DNA of 64,000 nt from Doris montereyensis (GCA_037039925.1 JAXRKP010000618.1:101001-165000), one strand, 5' to 3'; positions 33,605 to 46,185 are shown, counted from the stretch's first letter. The notes: generated by a model not told the origin, from the sequence alone. Translations and numbers: made by a program.

Positions 33605-33900
33605 AGTAAAGTTCCTTTCAGGCCATTAGGACCCATAGAGCAGCTTATCCTGGTTTCTGTAGCATGAAACGGAACAGGCGATAATAATCACCTCCTGGAT
33701 AGGACGTTAGTCTGACGCAGGTTTATACCTCCAAGTCCAAGCTAGTGTTTGTACCCATTTGCACCTGGATCGAGTGGGGAATGTGTGTTACATGTCTTTC
33801 CCATGGAATACAACGGCTGACCTAGATTTGCTAGGATTCGAACCTGGGAACTCATGATCCCGAGTCCTGCAGCCTAACCACTCGGCCAGCGACGCCATTA
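33605..33900 (-). mobile_element. SINE family A, near full length
   Basis: CCATTAGGACCCATAGAGCA to TGCTAGGATTCGAACCTGGG, CATGATCCCGAGTCCTGCAG and CACTCGGCCAGCGACGCCAT; B-box-like sequence intact. Confidence 0.88.
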
Positions 33901-33902
33901 TT

Positions 33903-34140
33903 TTTAACGCGTGGCAGTAATAAAATTGTCAAGTTCCATGAAGCACAGGTGACCAGTGACTACATTGCCTCCTGGACGGGACACTAGTCTGCCGCAGGTT
34001 TTATTCAACACCCCCCCCCCCCCCGATGCTTGTAATAAATAATGTTTGTTACTGTTAAGTGTCTTTTCCAAGGAACACAACGTCGGACATAGAATCGTCA
34101 GGATTCCAGCCCAGGACATCACCGCCATCCTAAACTCCAA
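33903..34140 (-). mobile_element. SINE family A, second tandem copy
   Basis: Immediately follows the previous copy. GACTACATTGCCTCCTGGAC, CTAGTCTGCCGCAGGTTTTA, a C14 run, GTTAAGTGTCTTTTCCAAGG and a decayed head. Confidence 0.75.
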
Positions 34141-34164
34141 ATATAAAATGTGCTTTTAAACTTA

Positions 34165-34365
34165 AGTGGTATTGGTGGTCGAGTGGTAAGGCTGCTGGAC
34201 TTGGGATCACGAGGTCCCAGGTTTTAGTCCTACCACAGCAAAATCAGTTCTGACGGTGTGTTCCTTGGGAAAGATACCTAACACTAACACACATTTCCCC
34301 ACTCCAGGTGCAAATGGGTACCAGCACTAGCTTGGGAATAAAAACCTATGTTGGACATGCTTCTT
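34165..34365 (+). mobile_element. SINE family A, forward copy
   Basis: GGTGGTCGAGTGGTAAGGC (A-box-like), GATCACGAGGTCCCAGGTTT, GTGTGTTCCTTGGGAAAGA, GCAAATGGGTACCAGCAC. It forms an inverted pair with the two preceding copies. Confidence 0.85.
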
Positions 34366-34544
34366 ATCTAGGTGCCCTACCACCACACAGTCATACATGG
34401 CTCATACGGCTGTCCTACACGTATGATCATATGTGTGATGCGCTGGCATTATACAGATTCACAAAAATTGAATGTGTAGTTGGGAAAATTTGAATGTCCG
34501 TCATACGCAATGGCTTTGACAGAACTTTTATGTGACGTGATTTT

Positions 34545-35345
34545 TGCAAAGACCAGTGTACAATGGGATGCCATGCCATGTGATTTTAGGCAAAGACCAG
34601 TATACAATGGGATGCCATGCCATGTGATTTTAGGCAAAGACCAGTATACAATGGGATGCCATGCCATGTGATTTTAGGCAAAGACCAGTGTACAATGGGA
34701 TGCCATGCCATGTGATTTTAGGCAAAGACCAGTATACAATGGGATGCCATGCGATGTGATTTTAGACAAAGACCAGTATACAATGGGATGCCATGCCATG
34801 TGATTTTAGGCAAAGACCAGTATACAATGGGATGCCATGCCATGTGATTTTAGGCAAAGACCAGTATACAATGGGATGCTATGCCATGTGATTTTAGGCA
34901 AAGACCAGTATACAATGGGATGCCATGCCATGTGATTTTAGGCAAAGACCAGTATACAATGGGATGCCATGCCATGTGATTTTAGGCAAAGACCAGTATA
35001 CAATGGGATGCCATGCCATGTGATTTTAGACAAAGACTAGTGTACAATGGGATGCTATGCCATGTGATTTTAGGCAAAGACCAGTATACAATGGGATGCC
35101 ATGCCATGTGATTTTAGGCAAAGACCAGTATACAATGGGATGCCATGCCATGTGATTTTAGGCAAAGACCAGTATACAATGGGATGCCATGCCATGTGAT
35201 TTTAGACAAAGACTAGTGTACAATGGGATGCCATGCCATGTGATTTTAGGCAAAGACTAGTGTACAATGGGATGCCATGCCATGTGATTTTAGGCAAAGA
35301 CCAGTGTACAATGGGATGCCATGCCATGTTATTTTAGACAAAGAC
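34545..35345. repeat. 44-bp minisatellite, about 18 copies
   Basis: Unit GCAAAGACCAGTATACAATG followed by GGATGCCATGCCATGTGATTTTAG. Variants: CAGTGTAC, GACTAGTG and GCTATGCC. Abuts a LINE fragment at its right end. A degenerate single unit recurs at 35690-35760. Confidence 0.97.
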
Positions 35346-35690
35346 TTGACTTAAACCTTTTATCCTGGGTGGGGCATAGGTCGCCAATGAGGTCTCTCCA
35401 CTTCACTCTGTCCTGCGCCACCATCTCTGTCTCATTCAAGGAAAGGCCCAGCTTCCTGCAGGGTTGACCTCCACCATGCTGTCTTTGGTCTCCCTCGACC
35501 TATCTTTCCTTTTGGATTCCATTTTAAGGCCTGACGCGTTATGTTCTCTGACGATTTTCTAAAAGGTGTGTCCAAGCCATCCCCATTTCCTTCTCTTAAT
35601 CTGTACTTCGATCGGTTCTCGATGTGCCTTTTCCCGAAGTTCTTCGTTTGTAGTTTTATCAAACCAATTCATATGTACATTGTATTTAAG
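35345..35690 (-). mobile_element. Third LINE lineage, 3' fragment
   Basis: The minus-strand reading includes NEELREKAHREPIEVQIKRR, KWGWLGHTF, ITRQALKWNPKGKIGRGRPK and a segment like EVERPHWRP. This is the C-terminus typical of another endonuclease/RT LINE group common in marine invertebrates. Broken by stops. Confidence 0.75.
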
Positions 35691-37055
35691 CAACGACTAG
35701 CGTATAAAATAAGTAATGAAATGCAATGCAGTGTGATTTTAGACAAAGAATAGCGTATAATGGAATGCATAATTCTCACCCTCAATCATGAAAGGTGACG
35801 GAAAACAAAACTCAATGGGAGCGAAGGAAAATATTTAATTAAATATGAACATGATTAAATTTAAGCATGAAAAAAATGATCTCACTTCAGATTAAGTACT
35901 ACTAGATCTATATGCACAATTGATAGAAATAAAGCTTACTAATAAAAAAATAAAAATACTATCACAAGAAAAAAATGCACTAATTGTATTCATGTACTCA
36001 TGTACAAGAAATATTAACAAGTTAGACCGTAAAAGATACCAAATCAATCCTAGACTACCATTTTGTATCGAGACATACTTGTATCATGTATTTGTATCAT
36101 ATACAAAATTTAGAAATCAGATTTCGTACCTCAGTGACAAATGCAGTGACTCCGTGCATATGAGAAGGTGAGATGCAAAAACTGCTATATCCACACACAA
36201 AAAAACTTGTGAAAATCAATTTTGTCTTCCCTTAGTTCTAAATAAAGCCCGATCAATTTGATGTTTAGAACCACATTACAATATGGTATAGTCAGTTTTT
36301 AACAAAAATGATTTCATCATCAGAAGATTCTTCATTCAAAGTCCGTAAGTATGTAATAATGGCGCATAGCGGGTTTTGCATTTCACCCCCTCATATGCTA
36401 AAGTCTATAACTATGATAAGAAACACTAACAACAACAAAAACAAAACAAAACAAAAAACAACCCAAGCACAGCAAATAACTGTTGCAGAATTTAAAAAAG
36501 AATTTGTTCGCCCAATTTATATAATTTAAAAAAATGTCATCCATAAACATGAAATATGATGAAATAAAGGCACAAAAAGGATGTCAAAATCAAATATCAT
36601 ATTTGGAATGTAAGACTTGTTTGTACTAAATGTGACACTGGATTTTGCTGGGGAAGAAGGAAACAACATGAGAAAACTAAAAAGCTCATCTGTACAAACT
36701 AGCAAGACTTTCCCTCAAAACAAGATTTACATGTACAATTATGTAGTAAAGCATGCAGAACGACCCTTCCTAAACTAAAACAAGACCCTTCCTAAACTAA
36801 CACAACACAACGATAAACAAATATTACGAAATGCAACCACCACACTGATTTGCACGTGCCCAATCAAAAAATAAATAAATATATATCTAGTTTTGTGATA
36901 TGATGTATGAACCTGAACCATTATATGATAATAATAAGCCTGACACTAGGCAGTCCACTCCAAGTCATCCATGACAAAATGATACTGAGTATGTTATTAT
37001 GGTACTCCCTATTTCTAAGGACGCTCAAAATCTCAATTTGCATAATCACCACCGG
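35691..37055. other. AT-rich intergenic stretch
   Basis: No gene found. It contains one degenerate unit of the 44-bp minisatellite near 35690-35760, then A-rich sequence. Confidence 0.4.
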
Positions 37056-37059
37056 CCAG

Positions 37060-37130
37060 TAAAGAAAAACATCCCCAAAAGACACCCGAGATCACCTTAG
37101 TTGTGGATGTGGGTAAAATCAAATCAAAAA
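37060..37130 (+). mobile_element. SINE family B, 3' end only
   Basis: GAGATCACCTTAGTTGTGGA and TGTGGGTAAAATCAAATC, the SINE-B terminus; the head is absent. Confidence 0.7.
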
Positions 37131-37189
37131 CCCAAAAGACACAACTCTTCTAATTCAACATTACAATCAAACAAACATGCAAATAATAA

Positions 37190-37325
37190 ATAAGTTTTAG
37201 ATGTTATTATTCTTATTAATTAATATATAAGTATAATTGTTATCATTATTTTTGTTATTATTCTTATTAATTAATATGTGCGTATAATTGTTATCATTAT
37301 TTTTGTTATTATTCTTATTATGAAT
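37190..37325. repeat. About 60-bp tandem repeat, 2 copies
   Basis: TTATTATTCTTATTAATTAA then TATAATTGTTATCATTATTT; a third unit is partial. Confidence 0.8.
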
Positions 37326-37955
37326 AAGGTAAATGTTATATAAAAATGTTTAAAAATAAATTTTACTTCAGAATCAGACTAACAGTTATGAGATGTCACA
37401 AAATTGTAATAGAGAACAGACATGCGGGAGGAAACCACGCAACGTTATGGAGGACCATCTCAAGAAAAAAACCCATTGCTAAACACAAACAGAGGGTATT
37501 CTTTTGAGCAACCCATTCTTTATAAAGGATAAAGATATAAATATTTGGAATTGAATATCATAAAAATTGAAAAACATTTTCTTTCTCTCTGTCGCATAAA
37601 TCAAAGAAATAAACAAGAGAAGTGAGCAAATTTTCCCATTTACATAAAATTAAAATAAAGGAAAATCTGAAAAAATTAAGAAAACATGAGATGACTAGTA
37701 ACACATGTAGTATTAAATAATGCTTTTAGAATGGCAGTTCTGCAGAGAAACAAATATGGCTGCTTCACGTTTATATCTCAAAACAACAAAAACATTTCTA
37801 ACGGCACTACGGTTTTCTTTCTCGTCTTTATGCTTTTTAACATTCAAAAACCTTGAAATCTATCTCATTTTAATTTACTCACTGTCTGAGATCTTGAGTT
37901 TGAATATTTAAATTAAGAGATGAAATGTCAGACGATTTGTCATATTTAGTAATTA
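37326..37955. other. AT-rich stretch before LINE copy D
   Basis: No feature recognised. Confidence 0.4.
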
Positions 37956-37958
37956 TTA

Positions 37959-40900
37959 CCCGGGCAGTGGACAGGTAAGCACCTGTACGAGGAGTAGATG
38001 ATCCCACCCTCCAGGCAGATCTTCGCTGACCAAAGGCTAAGGGAGTTAACCATGAGAGAAAAAACCTGCTGCCTTGCAGGTCGGTCTAGAATGACCAAAG
38101 GCTAAGGGGAGTTAACCCTGACAGAAAATAACAACCTGTTGCCTTGCAGGCTGGTCTTGAATGACTAAAGGCTAACGGAGTTAACCCTGACAGAAAATAA
38201 CGAGGCCCGGTAGGGGCCTCAGTGTGGCAGCCCCACCATCTACCTAGGGTACAGTGGGCTAATCCCCTGCTTGTCCAAAACAACCAGATTCAAAGTAATA
38301 TATACAATGATATACCCGGCTTGAACTTTCGAATACGACTCTGGAAAAGGACACAGACTGATTTTTGGAACATGGAATGTTAGGGCAATTAATGGAAAGG
38401 AGTTAAAATTAGCTGAAGAAATGGAAAAATTCAAAGTAGACATTTTGGCTATTACAGAAACAAAGGACAAGGAATAGAAAATGTAGGACCAAATCATACT
38501 TTGATCTTCTCAGGAGTAGATGTCAAAGATAGAGCTAGAGCAGGAGTATATAGTAGGCCTCCTAATGCATAAAAGGCAGGAAATGCTACTAGAAAGTTGG
38601 AAATTTGTAAGCCCAAGGCTATTAGAGGTAAATATTAAACCAAAAGGAAGAGAAATTAAATTATTAATAGCTTATGGACAAAACGAAGATGCCACCAAAA
38701 AAAAGAAAAATATATCTTCGAAAATGATTTACAAATAGCTGCAGAGAATTTCAAACCCAAACAGGAATTAATGGTTTAAGGAGATTTAAACGCTACAGTA
38801 GGCAACAATGTAGAAACATCAGGAGGAGTAATAGGTAAAGAAGGAGAGACAACAATTTCTCCAAATGAAGAGAGACTAATAGATTTTTGTCTAAAGAATA
38901 ACATGAAAAAAGCTAACACATTTTTTCCTCATAAAGATATCCATAAATATACAAGAGCAAATGAAGACAGATGTGAAAATTCAACCATAGACTGCATAAT
39001 AGTTAGCAGCTCCATTTTTTACAGTAAAATGGATGCTAGAGTAAGCAGAGGAGCTGAAATATTTAGTGATCATCACATAGTGATAGCCAAAATCAGATTA
39101 TTAACTGAAGAAAACAAACAGAAACGGAAAGAGAAGAAAGCTACTAAACTCAAAACAGAATTAAATAAACCAATAGTATAACATATATACCAATCCAGGA
39201 TAAAAAGATCTATCAGTGAAAGGCAGATGGATCTGAAGGAAAGAACAATAGAAGAAAAGTGGCAAATATATAAAGAAACACTCCTCAGTTGTACTGAAGA
39301 GGTCTTTGGTAGGAAAAAATTAAAGGAGAAAGGAAAAGAACAGCTTGGTGGAATGAGAATGTCAAGACTAAGATCAAAGAAAAGAAGGATGCCTGGAAGA
39401 AACACTTGCAAACAAAGAGACCAGAGGATAGGATAGATTACGTAAGTAAAAGAACTATCACCAAAGAGGAAGTTAGGAAAGCAAAACAGGAACAATGAGA
39501 AGAGTTTGGACAAAGACTTCAAGAAAGTTATCAAGGAAATTAAAAGCTGTTCTGGGAGCAATGAAGAGCATGAGAAAGACCAAAGCATGCCCAATACGAC
39601 AAATTAAGAACGCAAAAGGAGAAATAATGAAAGGAGACAGCGAACTCATGGAAACGTGTAGAAAGTATTTTCAACAATTACATAATCCCTCCAGAACATA
39701 TGAAACAAGGAGTACAGATCAATTATTAAGAGTAACAAGTAATCAAGATGAGACAGCTGAAGTTATAAGAAAAGTGAAATTAGGAAAAGCCCCAGGAGCA
39801 GATCAAGTTTATCCAGAAATGATTAAAAACCAAGGGAGAGAGGCAAACAAACTACTACATGCAACATGTCAACAAGCATGGAAGTCCAAACAGGTACCAG
39901 ACGACTGGAATAAGGGAACGGTAGTACCAATACACAAGAAAGGATCAACTATGGAATGCTCAAATATAGAGTGATATTACTACTTGGCGTACCAGGAAAA
40001 GTGTATGCCAGAATTCTGGAAATGAGACTAAGGAAAAGAGTAGAGGATCAGATTGAAGAACATCAGAGTAGATTTAGACCAGGAAGAAGTGCACAAGATC
40101 ACACATTTACAATAAGACAAATAATAGAAAAATTCCTTGAGAGAAACATTGACTTGCACTTGTGATTTATTGACTTAAAAAAGGCATTTGACACTGTGAG
40201 GAGGGACGAACTATGGCATTCCTTAAAAGAACAGAATGTAGAACTAGAACAAACTTTAATAGAAGCCATTAAAAGTTTTTACAATAAACCAACATGTGCA
40301 GTGAGAGTAGCTGGAAATGAATTTGATGTAGATATAGGAGTAAGACAGGGTTGTATCCTAAGTCCTCTTTTGTTTATCACATTTATGGATTCAGTCACAA
40401 AGGCATCCTCAAAAATGAAGAAAATGAATGTAGGTATGTGGAAGCTCAAACCAGTAAAAGTATCAATGCTTTCATTTGCTGATGATTTAGTTCTGTTTGG
40501 AAAATCAGAAAGGGACCTCCAGTCAAATATCAACATAATGAATAATGAATTAAATAAAAGTAAAAGAGGAATGAGAGTAAATCACCAAATGCAAAGAAAA
40601 CCAAAACAATGCTAGTAACTAGGAAGCTAAAACACAAAATTAGGCAGGAAGAATTTAGAACAAGTTCAAAGCTACAATTACTTAGGAGTAATGATTAACT
40701 CAGAGGGAAAACTAAGAGAAGAAATCAGCCAGAGAATCAAAAAGACAAGTGCAATATATAACCATCTAGGAAAGGCATTTGTAGGTAAACAAGAATTGTG
40801 AACAAAAACCAAAATGGCAGTATACAACACAGTTTATTGCCCTACTCTCCTCTATGGCAGTGAAACCTGGACCTTAGACAGTAGAGAATACAGTAGAGTG

Positions 40901-41296
40901 CAGGCAGCCGAAATGAAATATCTAAGAAGAGTAGTAGGGAAAACTAAAAGAGACAAAATCAGAAACACAACAAAAAGAGATCAAACCAAAGTAGATGGCA
41001 TAAAAACTAAGATAGAAATGAATCAACTGAGATGGTTTGGGCATGTTAACAGAATAAATGACAATAGAATAGCTAAATCAGTATACAGTGCTAAAACTCA
41101 AGGTAAAAGACCAAAAGGCAGACCTCCGAGAAAGTGGGAAGAAGATATAAAAAGAGGCATTAACGCAAAGAAATCTAACTTTCATGGAAGGAAACAGAAA
41201 ATGTCAGGACAGGGCAGCCTGGAGAACGATCATTTCGGGCATCTAAAACCCATACACCGGAAGTTAAAATGGGAGCTGTTAAAGAAAGAAGAAAGT
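37959..41296 (+). mobile_element. LINE (RTE-like), near-full-length copy D
   Basis: Starts CCGGGCAGTGGACAGGTAAG. A 5' UTR of about 380 bp contains imperfect ~70-bp repeats (GACCAAAGGCTAAGGG, GTTAACCCTGACAGAAAATA). An APE-type endonuclease follows (about 38370-39110), then a linker, the reverse transcriptase (about 39600-40620) and a C-terminal region, ending at 41296 with GTTAAAGAAAGAAG. Overall order and motifs resemble RTE/BovB-type elements. This is the best-preserved catalytic copy in the window but has several stops. Confidence 0.9.
38371..41290 (+). pseudogene. Endonuclease-reverse transcriptase ORF of LINE copy D
   Basis: Endonuclease: TWNVRAINGKELKLAEEMEK region, ILAITETK, GDLNATVGNN, IFSDHHIVIAKIRL (an APE-type SDHH end near 39070). 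RT: KAPGADQVYPEMIKNQGREA, GTVVPIHKKGSTMECSN, FRPGRSAQDHTFTIRQIIE, FDTVRRDELWHSLKE, VRQGCILSPLLF and FADDLVLFGKS (40475-40507, both aspartates intact). C-terminus: [39 protein letters not shown] and a [19 protein letters not shown] patch. At least five frameshifts or stops (for example GTGATT for a missing Cys codon region near 40163). Confidence 0.88.
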
Positions 41297-41299
41297 AAT

Positions 41300-42440
41300 T
41301 ATTACATCAACAAAGAAAAAAGAAGAAGCCCTTTTAAAACTCATAGTGGTATAGAAATAATTCAAATAGCACACTCTTTTCACAAGAGAAAGATCTGTCA
41401 GTTTCAGTCAGGTGATATCACATCAGTCAGTAGCGTTCCCACAGAGACTTGTCAATAAATGAAAATCTTTAAAAAAATTATTTCCCCTTTCCAAAGGCCT
41501 ATATCAGTTGTGGTATGAAATTTCCATGAAAACTGATACTGGCTGCCTTAGAATTAGAATGTCATCTGCCAAACTTTCTTTAAAATCAATATCTATCTGA
41601 CCCCTATATCCCCAACAAATCTTGACCTTTGTAAAAAATACTATGGAGTTGTCTTAGAGAAACGGCAAGTCATAGATTAATAAATATATTAGATCTACAT
41701 AAAATTGTGACACAGCTTCCTTTCGACTCTGCACAAAAGCCTTGGAAATGATAAAAAATACCACAAAAAGAAAAGTTCTTAACATGCACATAATTACGTT
41801 ATTATATTATATATAGCATAGCAGCATCTTCAAACATTCACAATCATTGTGACCATCACTCAATTTGCTCTCACTCTCGTACAGTAAAGCCGTACAAATA
41901 GAACACACTGCCAAGAGAAGGTTAATTCAGCAATGTCATAAGCGCGGAAGACATCACAGTTACAAATCAAAGTTGGATTGCCAAAATGCCAGTTTGTGGT
42001 TTGAATTCAAAATCATGCGCACTGACAATAATATAATAATAACCAGGAATTTGGGCCAGTCCATTATTATGAAGAATAAGATCTGTACAACAAGAACAGC
42101 AAGTATACATCAACAGTATATTTTATATTTATATCTACATCTATATCTATATATATAAAGCTGAAGTCTCTAACTCTGACCGCTTAAACTCAGGAACCAC
42201 TGCACCCACAACCTCCATATATTCGCATGTACATTTCAAATAGCCTACTCTAGGTTCGTAGCAAATAAACTCTTAGATCAAATCAGTATTGTGATTGATT
42301 GGAGAAAGATTGTTTTGCCTGCAATCCACAAAACTTTTATTGTTACTAGATCTAATTTTTCGATTTCTGGTCATGTCAATAAAAAATCTGCGTATCGAGT
42401 ACTAATTTGATCTAATGATCGTACTTGATACCAACCGTAA
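41300..42440. other. Intergenic stretch after LINE copy D
   Basis: No gene recognised. TATATATAAAGCTGAAGTCT near 42150 recalls sequence seen at ends of Helitron-like elements next to TA repeats, but I cannot support a full element. Confidence 0.35.
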
Positions 42441-42540
42441 CCGATACAGTGGTTTCTGAGTTAACCGCAGTCAAAGTTCAAGAGACCCAACTTTAAAATA
42501 AAGGGAAATTATAATCCAACATTATTTACGGGCATGCTTG

Positions 42541-42545
<5 letters not shown>
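42440..42545. repeat. Dispersed repeat shared with 32380-32490
   Basis: GATACAGTGGTTTCTGAG, AATTATAATCCAACATTATT and GGCATGCTTGTTATA. It abuts a (TA)n tract. Confidence 0.5.

Positions 42546-42586
<41 letters not shown>
42546..42586. repeat. (TA)n microsatellite
   Basis: About 20 TA dinucleotides. Confidence 0.95.
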
Positions 42587-42587
<1 letters not shown>

Positions 42588-42867
42588 CTTTGGAAAGTTA
42601 ATACGGACAGGTTTCATTGTCAGACTCAGTAGCCAGAAGTTTGTTGGTGAGCCCCAATTCATGTCTATAATGGTCACTGCATAAAACCAATAATAGAATA
42701 ATTTTGGTCACTCTGGAGATACAGATTATGACAACTTTGTACTTGATCATCTCAATTCTACGCTTTTATAACACATTATCAAAACAAAAAAACCCAACAG
42801 CAACCCCATGTTGATAAAAGAAGCAAACTAAAAAAATAAGCTGTTACTTCTATCCAGTATTGTGGCG

Positions 42868-43065
42868 TTGGTAGCCAAGCGATCAGGCTGAAGGACTTGG
42901 GATCATGAATTTCTTGGTTCAAATCCTAGCAAAGCTAGGCCAGATGTTGTGTTCTTTGGGGAAAATGACTTAACAATCAACACACATCTTACCCACTCGA
43001 CTCAGGTGCAAATGGGTAAAAGCACTAGCTTGGGAGTAAAAATCTACATCAGATTAGAACCTTAC
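42868..43065 (+). mobile_element. SINE family A, forward
   Basis: GTTGGTAGCCAAGCGATCAG head, GATCATGAATTTCTTGGTTC, GTTGTGTTCTTTGGGGAAAA, AGCTTGGGAGTAAAAATCTA. Confidence 0.82.
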
Positions 43066-43126
43066 TTCTATCCAGTATTGACCCATAGCACCACAGTTGA
43101 ACCCAGTTTCTGATGGCAGAAGCAAA

Positions 43127-43470
43127 CTTCTTTCAAGGCCGTTAAGGCTCATGGAGCCGCAGCTCATCCCTGTTTCTATAGTGTGAAGCGGAACAGATGA
43201 TAATAATCACCTTCTGGACAGGATGCAAACCTGACGCAGGTTTGTACTCCCAAACTAGTGCTTGCACCCATTCGCACCTGGGTTGGGTGGGGAAAATGCA
43301 GAGAACGCCAGCCTGTTGTTACAGATTGTACTTCGCAGGCGTAATTGGGAAATGAGGGTCAAGTGTCTTTCCCGAGGGAAACAACATCCTGACCTATAAT
43401 TGGCACTAGCAGGATTCAAACCCAGGACCTCATGATTCCATGTCCAGTCACCTAAGCACTGGGTTATCAA
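43127..43470 (-). mobile_element. SINE family A, inverted, with internal insertion
   Basis: Antisense tail, body and head (AAGGCCGTTAAGGCTCATGG to AGCAGGATTCAAACCCAGGA). About 50 extra bases (GAGAACGCCAGCCTGTTGTT ...) split the body near 43300-43345. Forms an inverted pair with 42868-43065. Confidence 0.8.
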
Positions 43471-43499
43471 GATATATATATACACAAATATAATATACA

Positions 43500-44625
43500 C
43501 CCATGTATACATGTGTGAAGGCACGCTTAGTTAGACAACATGAAAGATAAATATTTGACAAGAGGATCTTTGGTTTTTGGTGCTACAGCCAATGGTTCAA
43601 ATACACGCTTTTGTTCTTATTACATTATGTATGTTAATAAAGTTATAGTGCCTATATAAATACACATGTTCGTATTTTGTTGTATAAGTGGACAGACAAT
43701 AACATATTGCATAGGCCACTAAGCAAAATTTACGGTTTTGAATTGCACACTGACATAAACGTGGTGTAACTATGAAAATATGAAAATTTGTCTTTTGACG
43801 TAAATGCGTATATATATATACATATATATATATATGAATGTTTTGTAGACTATATTCAATATGTTTTTCTTTCTTTAAGTGGAAGGATCAAGGAAGGGAG
43901 ACAACTCCTAGCTTTGACTCCATGTGAATAATTCCCTCCTTGTACTTTTACTATTAACTTTCTCAACTAACCCCAATGGGCTTTGTTCCATTGGCATTTG
44001 CTCTGTCCACCAAATGCGGTAATTTCAGGGTAAAATCAGAGGAATCAATGATATGAAAGAGATGAGTAAATGAGTGAAAGGAAAGAAGTAGGACACACCA
44101 GAAACCCTCTTTCCCCCCTCCCCCATATATATAGCTCTGGGCAAAGTAAGCAGGTTTTTGAATGGATATAAATCTTTGGTTGAAGCCCTTACATGATTTC
44201 AATTTAAATAGGTTATTTGAATGCAATTTTTAAAAACATAATTTTTATACAGAAAACATCTCTTCGTTGATTTCATTTTCAGTGAAAAAAATAATAATTG
44301 AAAAATCAGAGACAAACTGGTATGGAAAGTAACAAATCTGTTGGCGTTGGCGGTACAGTCATCCATCAAACGCTCTTGTTTGTCTCCAAGACAAATAGTT
44401 GACTCAGAATCATATTATCTTAACTACACATTTGACTATATGAGAATTATAATCATCATAAGATTCAAGGTAGTCAATTGTTCTGTCTCTCACTCTCACA
44501 CACAAAAATTGTAACAAATTCGATAGACTACTTTTGTCACAAACTCCATTTGCTTTTTGTCCTAACTTGAGATTCTCTTCCCAGCTGAGATTTTTTGAAG
44601 ATATTAGATAACGATGGATGTATCT
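43500..44625. other. Intergenic, no gene recognised
   Basis: Contains short TA-rich runs (43808-43840) and nothing else that I can name. Confidence 0.4.
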
Positions 44626-44629
44626 CCGC

Positions 44630-44790
44630 ACAAGTGTAGGCTCACCAACTGTGCATCATTTATCCCCCAAAGTCCTTCTCAATCCAGGGGAGCATACAGT
44701 ACACAAGCCTGTTAGAGTTTTCGTACTAACACTCTGACAAGATCTTTCTCTCCCTATAGCTTGGCACTCATAAACATAAAGTTGTGAAAA
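44630..44790 (-). mobile_element. SINE-like repeat family C, 3' part
   Basis: GTGTAGGCTCACCAACTGTG, CAAAGTCCTTCTCAATCCAG, ACAAGATCTTTCTCTCCCTA and TAGCTTGGCACTCAT. Also at 59930-60200 and inverted at 49790-50045. Confidence 0.75.
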
Positions 44791-44794
44791 AACC

Positions 44795-45680
44795 CCAGCT
44801 GTGTTATTACCAGCTCACAACACTACAGTTCAGCTACAACGCCTCAAAACTGTTTGAACTTTTTTGCTCAAAACAAGATCATGTGCAGTCCTAGTTAGGA
44901 CAATATTAATTCTGAGCCAATGGTTAGATGACAAATGTATATTGCAATGAGTTTCAATAGACAGGGTAACATGAAGGAATTGACCAAAATGAAAGTTGAT
45001 CAAAGTTACTTCCATTTACATCATCTCTTACTTCCCATTTTCTTTATGCTCGCACACAATGGTTAAGAGAAAATTATATCGTTGGTGAAACTGTCTAAAC
45101 ATGAAAGTCTGAGTGACGTAATTTTTCAAAAAAAGCAAAATGTATAATAAATGTAGAACACCGGCTAGGCTGCAAACACTATGTTATGCATCCTGGATTT
45201 CAATCTAATGACTATTTTAACCTTTCGAATATAATAAACGGAAAGACATAATCAATTTTGCACCAAAACACCTTCATGCTTAGAGTTAAATTTTTTCAAA
45301 CGATTTAAACAAGTAAATCCATTCCTTTACTTACTTGAGGCTAGAAATTCCAAGGTGGGAAGAAAAACAGAAATTTGTGTTCAGACCATTAAGAGCTTTT
45401 CTTATGGTTCAATGCCTCCAATATTTATAAAGAAACGTCGAAGAGTGCTTTCGATCATTTGAAGGGCAAATCTAATGTCCTGTATTTCATGGACTTGCGT
45501 GTTAAGACAGTTTCATTGGTGATGTAGAAAGTACCCATATATTATGCACATCAACAATTTGTGTTGAACACCAGTCATTCTTCGGTGAACATATATGTAT
45601 TATGCAACATATACAATCACATGTACAATAATTATAAACAGACTTTCTTCACTCTACAACAGAAAATACACATAACACAA
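44795..45680. other. Intergenic, downstream of the glycosyltransferase gene
   Basis: No gene or repeat recognised. Confidence 0.4.
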
Positions 45681-45684
45681 TTAT

Positions 45685-46185
45685 AAACAAACTCTCTTTA
45701 CTCTGCAACACACAATTATAAACAAACTCTCTTTACTCTGCAACACACAATTATAAACAAACTCTCTTTACTCTGCAACACACAATTATAAACAAACTCT
45801 CTTTACTCTGCAACACACAATTATAAACAAACTCTCTTTACTCTGCAACACACAATTATAAACAAACTCTCTTTACTCTGCAACACACAATTATAAACAA
45901 ACTCTCTTTACTCTGCAACACACAATTATAAACAAACTCTCTTTACTCTGCAACACACAATTATAAACAAACTCTCTTTACTCTGCAACACACATAATTA
46001 TAGACAAACTTTCTTTCCTCTGCAACGCACATAGCACACACAATTATAGACAAACTCTCTTTACTCTGCAACACACATAGCACACACAATTATAAGCAAA
46101 CTCTCTTTACTCTGCAACACACATAGCACACACAATTATTGACAAAGTCTCTTAACTCTGCAAGACACATAACATAATCAATTTA
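45685..46185. repeat. 35-bp minisatellite, about 13 copies
   Basis: Unit ACACAATTATAAACAAACTC then TCTTTACTCTGCAAC. The central copies (45705-45990) are almost identical; the right-hand copies gain ATAGCACAC and diverge. It begins about 150 bases beyond the stop codon of the glycosyltransferase gene. Confidence 0.97.

Noticed and set aside
33605..34365. tRNA genes in the A-family heads
   Set aside because: Same head recurs many times joined to a common SINE body; cloverleaf is decayed.
34545..35345. CRISPR-like array
   Set aside because: Units are contiguous 44-bp repeats without unique spacers, in an intron-bearing animal genome.
42140..42600. Helitron-like element starting TATATATAAAGCTGAAGTCT
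   Set aside because: Only one possible end is visible; no 3' hairpin with CTRR end was found and no helicase.
45685..46185. CRISPR-like or regulatory array
   Set aside because: Head-to-tail 35-bp minisatellite, no spacers.
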